Shown in pieces: positions 56,086 to 64,000 of a stretch of 64,000 bases of DNA (position 1 is its first letter; each line of letters starts with the position of its first letter). The stretch is from the NCBI GenBank assembly GCA_025200525.1, contig CM045762.1, forward strand, positions 108,908,734 to 108,972,733. The letters are read 5' to 3'. The notes under the pieces were generated by a model. The model had not been told where the DNA came from, searched no databases, and worked only from the letters and a program-made list of their open reading frames with translations. Origin of the DNA: Camellia lanceoleosa (taxonomy: Eukaryota; Streptophyta; Magnoliopsida; Ericales; Theaceae). A program made the position numbers and the translations under genes.

Positions 56086-59000
56086 CCAAAAAAAAATTGT
56101 CATGGAATGTGTGTGGATTGAATGATAGAGGGAAAAGGGTCCTGGTTCGATCTCTGTTGAGAAGTGTTAGGGCGGATGTAGTGTGTCTTCAAGAAACAAA
56201 GATGGAGTGCATTGGAGGGGAGATCGTCAGGGAGCTTTTTGTTTTTTTGGGAGTGGGACTGGGAGAGGGAGGGGGGGGCCTTGTGGATTGGACATTTTTA
56301 CCAGCATTGGGGGTAGCAGGGGGTGTCCTTTTGTGTTGGGACCGTTGGGTGGTGGAGAAGAAGGATGTAGAGGTGGGGACTTTTTCACTATCTTGTTTGT
56401 TTCGCTATGTTGCAAATGATTATCGTTGCGCCTTCATCGGGGTTTATGGCCCCGTTAGACGGTCGGAATGGGCTACGTTTTGGGAGGAGCTATAGTCTAT
56501 TGCTTTTCGATAGGGGGTTCCTTGGTGTGTGGGAGGTGACTTCAATGTGGTTCGGTGCATGGAGGAGAAGTAGGGGGCGAGCTTAGTGTCAGGATCTATG
56601 CGAGCTTTTTCTTCATTTATTGATGAGATGGAATTGGTGGACTTGCCGCTTCAAGGGGGTGGTTATACTTGGTCTGGGGACAGGGCAATGTCCTGTATTG
56701 ATAGGTTTCTGGTGATTGGAGATTGGGAGGAGCATTTTTCACAGGTGACTTAACTAAGGTTGCATCGTCCTGTATCGAATCATTGGCCAGTTTTATTGGA
56801 TAGTGGGGGGATTAGTAGGGGACCATCGTCATTTCGATTTGAGAATATGTGGCTTTTGTCTGAAGGCTTTGGGGAGACAATGAGGGGGTGGTGGGGTAGT
56901 TATACTGTGCTTGGGAATCCTAGTTGTCGTTTAGCCCAAAAATTGAAGCTTCTCAAGTCAGACTTGAGACCATGGAATAGGGAGGTGTTTGGGCTGCTGC
57001 AAACTCAGAAGGCAAATATTTTAACAGTATTGCAGGGGCTAGATGAGAAAGTGGACAGGGGTACCTTGTCTAAGGAGGATATGGCTCGCTGGGATGCGGC
57101 TCAAAAGGAATTTGGACACGTGGCTTGTATGGAGGAGATTAGTTTTCGCCAGAAATCTAGATGTTTGTGGTTGAAGGATGGGGATCGAAACATGAGCTTC
57201 TTTCACCGTATAGCAAATGCGTATCAGAGAGTGAATCAGATAGGGAGATTGCAGGTGAATGGGGTGGTGTTCTCATCGATGGAGGAGATTAAGGGGGGCC
57301 ATAGTGTGTTTTTATGAGTATTTATTGCGGCCTGATGAGGGAGTTTGGAGGCCGACACTGGATGGGGTTCCATTTAATGTTATTCCAGAGGTGGATTGTC
57401 CTTCGTTGGAGAGGGCATTTACGGAAGAAGAGGTGTTTGAGACGCTGCGGAGTATGCCTGGGGGATAAGGCTCCTGGGCCTGACGGTTTGTCCATAGCTT
57501 TTTCCAACACTGTTGGGGAGTGGTGAACAAGGATGTAATGGCTACGTTTGAGCAATTTCATTGGACGAGACAGTTTGCGAGGTGCTTGAATGCCACTTTT
57601 ATTGCGTTGATTCCCAAGAAAGGTGGGGCAGAGGATATTTGGGACTTTTGACCTATCATTCTTTTGGGTAGTGTGTATAAGTTGTTGGCCAAGATTTTGG
57701 CAAATCGGCTTCGAGGGGTGCTTTGAGGGTGGGGGGTGGGAGGTGGTTGGTGTCTGAGTCTCATAATGCCTTTGTGGGTGGTAGACAAATTCTGGATGCG
57801 GTTTTGGTGGCCAATGAATGTGTGGATTCAAGGTTGAGGCAAAGAAAGGCGAGGATTTTGTGTAAACTAGATATTGAGAAGGCATATGACAATGTTAGCT
57901 AGGAGTTTCTGTTGTATATACTGGAGATGATGGGTTTTGGGGCTAGATTGAGGCGGTGGATACATCTTTGTGTATCTACTGTGCGGATGTCTATGTTGGT
58001 TATGTTTGGGGGTTAGGAGGTTGGTTATGTTTAATTTGGCATTGTTGGGTAAATGGTTGTGACGTTTTGTGGGGGAAAGAGAGCATTTATGGTGGAAAGT
58101 GGTTGTGGCAAAGTTTGGTCTGGGAAAAGGGGGGTGGTGTTCGGGTAGGGTGGAACAGTCTCATGGTCATGGTGTCTGGAAAGAAATTTTGTTGGGCTAG
58201 GAGGCGTTTTGGTGGAGGATTCAATTGAAGATAGGGTTGGGAGATAGAATCTGTTTCTGGCGTGATAGGTGGTGTGGGGATACTTCTTTAGAGTAGCTAT
58301 TCCCTTTGATTTTTGGGATTGCAGAAGATTATGAGGTTATGGTGGGCGCAGTTCAAACGAGGCAAGGATAGGTGGTGGTTTGGAACGTGTGGCTGCGTCA
58401 TAAGGTTCAGGATTGGGAGGCAGATCAGTTAATGGAGCTGTTGGGTTTCTTATATGGATTGCAAATTGGGGGTGCAGGGGAAGATTCTATGGTTTGGGTA
58501 TGTCCCGGCTCTAAGGGGCTTTTTTCTATATCTTCCTACTATGGTGCGCTTGTTCATGCTGATGCGGTTTCGTTTCCTTAGAAATGTGTCTAGGTGTCGG
58601 GCACGCCATCCAAGGTAGCTTTCTTTGTGTGAACGGCTGCCTTATGACGTATTCTGACGATTGATAATTTGATGCGCCGTAGGCGTATACTGGTGAATTG
58701 GTGTTGTTTGTATTGTGGTGATGCTGAGTCAGTGGACCATTTGCTCATTCATTGCCCAGTTACATATCGGCTTTTGATGTTTATTGTGGTGACTTTTGGT
58801 TTGATTTGGGTGCAGTCAGGTTCGGTGTTGGCAGTCTTGCAAAGTTGGGCTGGGAGTAGGGTTGAGAGGAAACGTTGGAAGGCGTGGATGATTGCCTTTC
58901 GCTATTTAATGTGGCTTATTTGGTTAGAGCGTAATAGGCGTGTATTCCAAGGGGTGTCTCATTTAATTTCTTGGCTGGAGATGCAAGTGTTTATGGTATT

Positions 59001-59168
59001 ATATAATTGGGTTACGGGGGTGGTTGATCCAGATGTTTTAGCTTATGTAGATTTTGTAGAGGATTTGATATCTTAGCATTTTTTTCTCGGGAGTTTGTAT
59101 TTTGTATTCTTTGCATCATCTTGATATTTTTCTAATAAATTTGCTTATTTATCAAAAAAAAAAAAAGG
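56086..59168 (+). mobile_element. LINE (L1-type) retrotransposon, 5'-truncated and internally deleted
   Basis: A 3.1-kb insertion with a 17-bp TSD and a 3' poly(A) tail (about 59153-59166). It starts inside the endonuclease domain of ORF2, lacks ORF1 and lacks the middle of RT. It is in the same orientation as FCLY. Confidence 0.92.
56089..59077 (+). pseudogene. LINE ORF2 (endonuclease, partial RT, zinc-binding tail), broken
   Basis: Endonuclease: LSWNVCGLNDRGKRVLVRSL, DVVCLQETKM, WCVGGDFNVVR and the SNHWPVLL end. Linker: CLWLKDGDRNMSFFHRIANA. RT start: GKAPGPDGLS (shifted), [31 protein letters not shown] (first catalytic Asp, near 57870). The homology then jumps near 58000 to a late ORF2 segment (WNSLMVMVSGKKFCWARRRF); the YADD motif is gone. 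The C-terminus has MVWVCPGSKGLFSISSYY and the zinc-binding CCLYCGDAESVDHLLIHCPV of plant LINEs. Many stops and frameshifts. ORF2 normally nicks DNA and primes reverse transcription. Confidence 0.88.
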
Positions 59169-59185
59169 GAGTATAAATCTTGTGA

Positions 59186-59591
59186 GCTGGCTGCTTATAT
59201 TTAAACTCCAACCCCCCACGAACAAAAAGGAAAAAAGAAAACATGTACAACAACTCCTTTCTCAATATGTAGCAAGAGACAATTAAAGAATAGGTGTAGC
59301 ATTCATCGTTTCATTTTCCAAATATTTGTGGGATTTGCTGGATACAAGGACATGCCATTTGCTGGTTATGAGGCAGTGATTATTTTTAACACTAGGCATA
59401 ATTTTCTGTTTAATTGGATGTTATTGAAAGATCACACTTTGCATTAGTCTTTCCTATCATATTTATGCCAATCTTTTAAAATACTTCGGAATTTGTTGTA
59501 GTTGTGAGATGTCAACTTTCAACCTGGCTTAGAGTTTTGCATTAATATTTTGATAATTCATCAGAATTCAAAATTCTGTTTACTTTTTCAG
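59186..59591. other. 3' part of FCLY intron 2
   Basis: Ordinary AT-rich intron, ending in the acceptor TACTTTTTCAG before exon 3. Confidence 0.6.
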
Positions 59592-59873
59592 GGAATCACG
59601 AGAATCAAATATGGCGAAAGTGTCAGCATTAGTGGACTTGCTGGTGTAGTTTCGTTGGCAGGATCTGGGGGAGGGTGGTGGGCAGTTGAAGGAGGGAACT
59701 GGCAGATGGCTGCTGGATTAATTAATACTTCAGATGTTGAATTGCACCTCAATGTCTCTGTGGTTGCTACACCCCTGGATGAGATAAATATTCGTTTTAC
59801 GCCTGCATTTTTAATTCCTAATAGGCAATTACATCATACCCATGCAACTTTTGTGAGGGGATTCTTGAATCTA
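59592..59873 (+). pseudogene. FCLY: FCLY-type gene, exon 3, with an in-frame internal loss
   Basis: Reads GITRIKYGESVSISGLAGVV, SLAGSGGGWWAVEGGNWQMA, AGLINTSDVELHLN, then directly VSVVATPLDEINIRF and RQLHHTHATFVRGFL. In the plant family about 26 residues separate LHL from the VVATPLDE segment; they are missing here. It ends at donor CTA|GTGAGT. The phase with exon 2 does not close as I read it. Confidence 0.85.
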
Positions 59874-59998
59874 GTGAGTATTCTGACAGTTACTTCTAGC
59901 ATTCAAAAATTCATTACTCGTATGCTTAGTTATCTTTGTTTTCCCCTCAGTATATCATCTTTCAATATTCTAACTATTAACGGTTTGCTATTGCCAAG

Positions 59999-60174
59999 GC
60001 ATATTTTGGCCTGCATTGTGCATCAACAATTCCAGAACTGGTGGGCACTGTAGAGAATTCTGATATTCCATTCCTAACCATTTCTGTTCTCAAGCAACAC
60101 AGTAAGAATGATATGAGCTACAGAATATCCTCCTGTGAAACAGTAGCAGATGCATTGCTCGATCGCATTTTTAG
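59999..60174 (+). CDS. FCLY: FCLY-type gene, exon 4
   Basis: Acceptor CCAAG|GCATATTTTGG. Reads AYFGLHCASTIPELVGTVEN, SDIPFLTISVLKQHSKNDMS, YRISSCETVADALLDRIF. It joins exons 3 and 5 in phase and has no stop. Donor TTTAG|GTAAGC. Confidence 0.82.
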
Positions 60175-60493
60175 GTAAGCCATAAATCTCATTTAATTGT
60201 TGCAGGAAAGACTCAGCTATTACTTACTTTTTTTCATTTTAGTAGTTTCTTTGCATGGTGGGAAGATTTATTTGATATGTGCCAATGTGGCAATTACACA
60301 TCCTAAAGTTTTGAAAGGAACTGTTTGAAGTGGGAAACTTGGACTTCATAGTTTGAAGATATGAGCAAGCATCGCATAATAAATAGAGTGCCTAATTAGC
60401 AGATATTTCATTAATTTTCATACGCCTATCAGATAACTGAATTTATCTGAATGTTCAAAATGTTTGATGGTTTGTTAATTCTTGCCATTGTAG

Positions 60494-60761
60494 TGTGCGG
60501 ACGGAGACAATTAGAATAAATTGGGGAGCTTATCCTCATTACAAGGCTCCGGAAAGGTTTGTGCCATTTATTTTGGATGGCCGGCATTTGTACTATGTGA
60601 ATTCTTTCGAGAATGCAGCCAGTTCCATGGAAACAAGTGTTGTTGCAGCCGAGAATGTAGCACGACTCATCCTATCGAGATCCTCTAGTCAAGTCAAATC
60701 AAGTTCATCAAACTTGAAGAGCTGTAGCCCTGATTCAGACGATTTGCATTCAGATTTGTAA
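60494..60761 (+). CDS. FCLY: FCLY-type gene, exon 5 (terminal)
   Basis: Acceptor TTGTAG. Reads SVRTETIRINWGAYPHYKAP, ERFVPFILDGRHLYYVNSFE, NAASSMETSVVAAENVARLI, LSR, then a Ser-rich tail ending DDLHSDL and TAA. Highly conserved in the family up to LILSR; the Ser-rich tail is typically variable. Confidence 0.88.
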
Positions 60762-60899
60762 GTTAAATTTGCAATCACGATCATATTCAATCCAATGTGT
60801 AGGCCTTGGTTTGTTTTGTATGTGAATTTTTGTTTGTATGTTTGTGTTTGTGGCTTAAAATACACGTTTTACAGTTATGTCCAAACTAGATATTACTAA

Positions 60900-61152
60900 G
60901 GGGGTGTTTGGGAAGGATTTTTTTTGGTTTTTTTTCACTAAAAGACAAATTGGTTACAAAACTTAAAAAAAACAAATTCAAACAAGATATTATATCAAAT
61001 CTCATAATTATTTCACTTTTTCTTTCACAAATATCACATACAATCACAAAAAAATTCAATTATCTTTCCAAATACAAAAAAAAAAAAATTTCTCCAATAA
61101 GATCTTACAACTAAAAAAAATCTATAAAAAAATTCACTTCCCAAACACCCAT
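60900..61152. mobile_element. Tourist-like (PIF/Harbinger) MITE
   Basis: Ends GGGGGTGTTTGGGAAGGA and (right) TTCACTTCCCAAACACCCAT. The 3-bp TSD TAA is at 60897-60899 and 61153-61155. 253 bp, A-rich, no coding capacity. It lies just beyond the FCLY 3' end. Confidence 0.85.
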
Positions 61153-61359
61153 TAAGTCATGTTGGATTGAATAAACAATGTTGCAGTTTGAAAATGTTTG
61201 TACATTATTGTAATTCTGAGCATATCCATGTCCTAGACTACTGCTTTTTCTTTTTTCTCTTCTCTCTCTCTTTCTCCATTTAATCAAATAACCTAACATC
61301 TATTTATTTTCTGTTTCATACTTTTTGATGTCTTAATATATATTTTTTCTTCTTATTTA

Positions 61360-61823
61360 GAGCATCTCCAACGGTGAATCAGATTTTTCATCAAATTTGA
61401 GTAAAAAATAACTCATTTCACCAAATTTGATACCACTCGCTCCAACGGTGCATCAATTGAATAAAGTCCAAATGTTTGGGTCGACCGGTTAGTTGACCGG
61501 CCGGTCAACCGATAAAGCAAAAATAAATTTTTTTTTTTTTACCTGTTTGAACCTTTTTTGACCGGTTTGAACCTATCAATTTCAAAGGAATTCATTCGAC
61601 CGGTTGGTCAACCGGCCGGGCAACCGGTTGGTCGACCGGATTCTCCCTCCAACGGTCACCAACAGTGTTTTGGTGAAATCAGTATTTCGTCGTCAGTTTG
61701 ATGAATTGTTTGATGAAATCTCAATCTGAAATTCATTTGGTACAACCGTTGGAACAGTGAATAGTAACTTTTTCATCAAAATTTGAATTTGATATCAATT
61801 TTGGTGAACCGTTGGAGATGGTG
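61360..61823. mobile_element. Harbinger-type MITE with GAGCATCTCCAACGGT ends
   Basis: Left end GAGCATCTCCAACGGTGAAT, right end GGTGAACCGTTGGAGATGGT. TSD TTA at 61357-61359 and 61824-61826. Long inner arms (TTTCATCAAATTTGAGT / CATCAAAATTTGAATTTGA). The centre (61479-61640) repeats GACCGGTTGGTCAACCGGCC several times. Confidence 0.88.
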
Positions 61824-61826
61824 TTA

Positions 61827-62627
61827 TGTGTTGCTTTCTTCTTCTTTTTTTGCAATCATAATTACACACTAATTACAAAGCGAGCAATGGTTGGGGCCCC
61901 GAAAACAGGGTGCCCCGAATGCCCCTAAACAGAAAACCAAGGCATGAGGAAAAAAAAATAAATAAAGAAAAATGCCCAAAACGACATCGTTTTGGACATT
62001 AGGGGCATTAGGGACAGATTTTTTAGGGGCAAAAAACACTTCTCTTACAAAGCTCTTGTTCAACTTTTTCTTTTATTTTCTTTTCTTTTTCTTCTGAGGT
62101 GTTTCAGAATCTCTCTCTCTCTCTCTCCTCATTTGGGGACAATTTTTGCCCAAGTTTTCGCTTTTGAAAGTTAATTCTAAGATTTAGTTTCTTCTATTTA
62201 CTGATATTGCATGGTCCAACCAACTACCACGTTTTATGATATAAAACCCTTTCCTCTCTCTCTCTCTCTCCGCTTTTCTTTTTAATGAGGTGCACAGTTT
62301 CTCTTACTAAGTTGTCCATTGTATATTCTTTATATTTTTAATAATATTTTAATTTCTTTGTTTTGTGTAATTAATTTTGTACTTACTTTTAAAAAATGTT
62401 AGTCATTTACAAATTGGTATGCATTTTTGTTTTTGGATAGGATTTTATGATCGTTGACAAAAAATAATCCTTTTTAATTGTTCAACTTAAAATTCCGATT
62501 TTAAGAGAGAAAGATCTAAACTAACTTGAAATGTAGTAGTAAAATAAGTTCAGCTAATTTGACTAAGTGTATTAACTCGTCATATAATAGAATTACAAAA
62601 ATTGTGGTTAAATAATCGTACTTCTTT
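61827..62627. other. AT-rich intergenic DNA with a second AAAACGAC palindrome
   Basis: At 61974-61996 CCAAAACGACATCGTTTTGG is a near-perfect palindrome, matching the one at 51346. GGGGCCCCGAAAACAGGG and ATTAGGGGCATTAGGG flank it. (CT)n runs at 62110-62127 and 62253-62270. No gene. Confidence 0.5.
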
Positions 62628-63110
62628 TTTTTTTTTGGCAAAATGAAGAACTTCATTGACATAAAAAAAAGTGTACATAAGGGGAGACGCATACAAAAGC
62701 AAACAAGATCAACCTCCATCTGAGTAAGCTCTTATAGATGAAAACAACATTAACGGGAACATAAATGGACGGAACCTCCCCAAGTTGGCAACAACTAAAA
62801 CTGAACACTAAACCCTTTATCATCCCCAAAGTTGCAAACATCCATAAGCTAGCACCAACCTGCATAGAGAAAACAACACAAGCTATGAAAGAAAAGCAGT
62901 CAAGAAAACAAACCTGGAACACTAATGGAGAGTTGCTAATGGATAGTGCGACGTTGACGGGCTCCGAAAGTGATAGAGGTTAGAACAACTGTCCTCAATA
63001 ACACACCCTTCTCGTTTTTTCCTAGCAAAACTTTGAAATGTTTGAGAAATTCCATTGCCACGTAATCTTGAGTTTGTGGCATTAGATCTACAAAACAGAG
63101 AATGATGCTA
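62628..63110 (-). mobile_element. Possible LINE 3' end (relic)
   Basis: In minus sense the segment ends CTTCATTTTGCCAAAAAAAA, a pattern common at the 3' tail of plant LINEs. Upstream there is no recognisable ORF2 and I found no TSD. Low confidence. Confidence 0.35.
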
Positions 63111-63192
63111 CCTTTTTTTTTGAACGGGGAAAGTCAATTATTAGTTATTAGCACTTATAGGAGTTAGTCCATCCACCTTTATAAAGCACTAA

Positions 63193-63454
63193 GGGCACGT
63201 TTGATTGGATGGATTAGCGTATGGGATTGAGATTATTAATCCGTGAGCCCAATTATCTTATGTTTGTTTTAACATTTTGATTTAGAATTATTAATCCAAT
63301 GGATAATTAATCCAACAAATTTGTAGGATTATTAGTAATGGGGTAGGAGTGAGATTATTAATCCAATGGATAATTTATCATATTAATCCAATTAGATACT
63401 AATTTGATAGGATTATTAATACCTTACTATTAATTTTATGAATCAAACATGGCC
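63193..63454. mobile_element. Tourist-like (PIF/Harbinger) MITE, second
   Basis: Ends GGGCACGTTTGATTGGATGG and (right) GAATCAAACATGGCC. TSD TAA at 63190-63192 and 63455-63457. The body has repeated ATTATTAATCCAATGGATAA. 262 bp. Confidence 0.85.
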
Positions 63455-63457
63455 TAA

Positions 63458-64000
63458 GTGCTTACTCCCTAATTCAACTCTCTTAAGGAGAGTTGAACTC
63501 ATGATCTCTTCCTTGAGACTAAACTCTTAGGAAAGTCATAATCAAGGCCGACTGAATCATAAGACTAGTCAAGTCCAAGCTTTAGGCTCCCAAATTTAGA
63601 AAGACACGATTTTTTGATATAATGTAATAGGCCCATGTAATTCATTATTTATTTTTTAAATAAAAGACCCAAAACAAAACAGAGGGGCCAAATTTTAAGA
63701 TATAATATAATAGGTCATGTGTTTTTATTTTTAATTTTAGAGAAAAAAAATATGTCTAATAGAAAATATGAATCTGGATATGAAAAACTAAAGAAAAATA
63801 GAAAATCTTATTAATCTCAAAAAGGAGCTCCTAATAAATTCATTGCAACTAATAAAAATATAACAAAAAATTTAGATGAAAATTTTATGAATTATTATAT
63901 TATCAATTGAAAAAGATTTGTTAGCAAAACTTAAATATAAAAATTTAATTAATATTTTTACATCTCAAAAAGTTAGAAAAATAAATTTTAAATACAAATT
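63458..64000. other. AT-rich intergenic DNA
   Basis: No gene or defined element seen. Confidence 0.5.

Larger units (their letters stand above)
26992..60761 (+). pseudogene. FCLY: Farnesylcysteine lyase / prenylcysteine oxidase gene, split by a 31.8-kb intron full of transposons
   Basis: Five exons encode most of a plant FCLY-type protein, an FAD-dependent thioether oxidase that breaks S-farnesylcysteine to farnesal, cysteine and H2O2. In Arabidopsis it limits farnesylcysteine build-up and affects ABA signalling. The N-terminus has a signal-peptide-like stretch and the FAD-binding GSGIGG motif; the C-terminus has INWGAYPHYKAPERFVPF. Lesions: a one-base frameshift in exon 2, a poor exon-1/2 acceptor, no in-phase exon 2/3 join that I can find, and loss of about 26 residues in exon 3. 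Intron 2 (27782-59591) holds the nested elements listed separately. It could be an active gene with a giant intron only if these lesions are sequencing errors or if splicing differs. Confidence 0.82.

Overview
This window looks like repeat-dense nuclear DNA of a plant, most likely a eudicot. It is AT-rich, its only clear host genes have introns and are relics, and most of the rest is transposable elements whose ends and target-site duplications (TSDs) can be read directly. I cannot name the species.

Layout: (1) 1-8.2 kb is intergenic DNA with a WAT1/nodulin-21-type exon carrying a stop, a 50-60 bp minisatellite and one copy of a palindromic MITE. (2) 8203-17452 is a complete Ty3/Gypsy element of Tat type (TSD GTGCT). 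Gag and pol are decayed, the integrase is deleted, and a spliced antisense extra ORF lies before the 3' LTR. (3) 17.5-27 kb holds a Copia RT relic split by a full-length Copia element (18810-24597, TSD AAAGT) and two more copies of the palindromic MITE. (4) 26992-60761 is one farnesylcysteine lyase / prenylcysteine oxidase (FCLY-type) gene. Exons 1-2 lie at 27.0-27.8 kb and exons 3-5 at 59.6-60.8 kb, separated by a 31.8-kb block in intron 2. It carries several lesions and is best read as a pseudogene. (5) 60.9-64 kb holds three Harbinger/Tourist-type MITEs and a possible LINE tail.

The intron-2 block is a readable stack. A minus-strand Tat-lineage element (27953-49692) has its 5' LTR split by a putative solo LTR (34507-49167, TSD CCGAT). 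That LTR is split by an 11.4-kb CACTA transposon (34931-46319, TSD CAT). The CACTA carries palindromic subterminal arrays, a long foldback, an 0.8-kb CCA-rich tract, ends of other CACTA families and exon-like gene fragments, but no visible transposase. Downstream lie a hAT element (49731-50625) holding three snRNA-type promoter cores, a Mutator-like MITE split by a hAT MITE, and a 5'-truncated LINE with a 17-bp TSD.

No element appears autonomous. The strongest leads are the two antisense extra ORFs that share a domain plus coiled-coil layout in two otherwise gutted Tat elements, the snRNA-type promoters inside the hAT element, and the three-level nest that gives a relative insertion order. 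All calls come from reading the sequence; no search was run.
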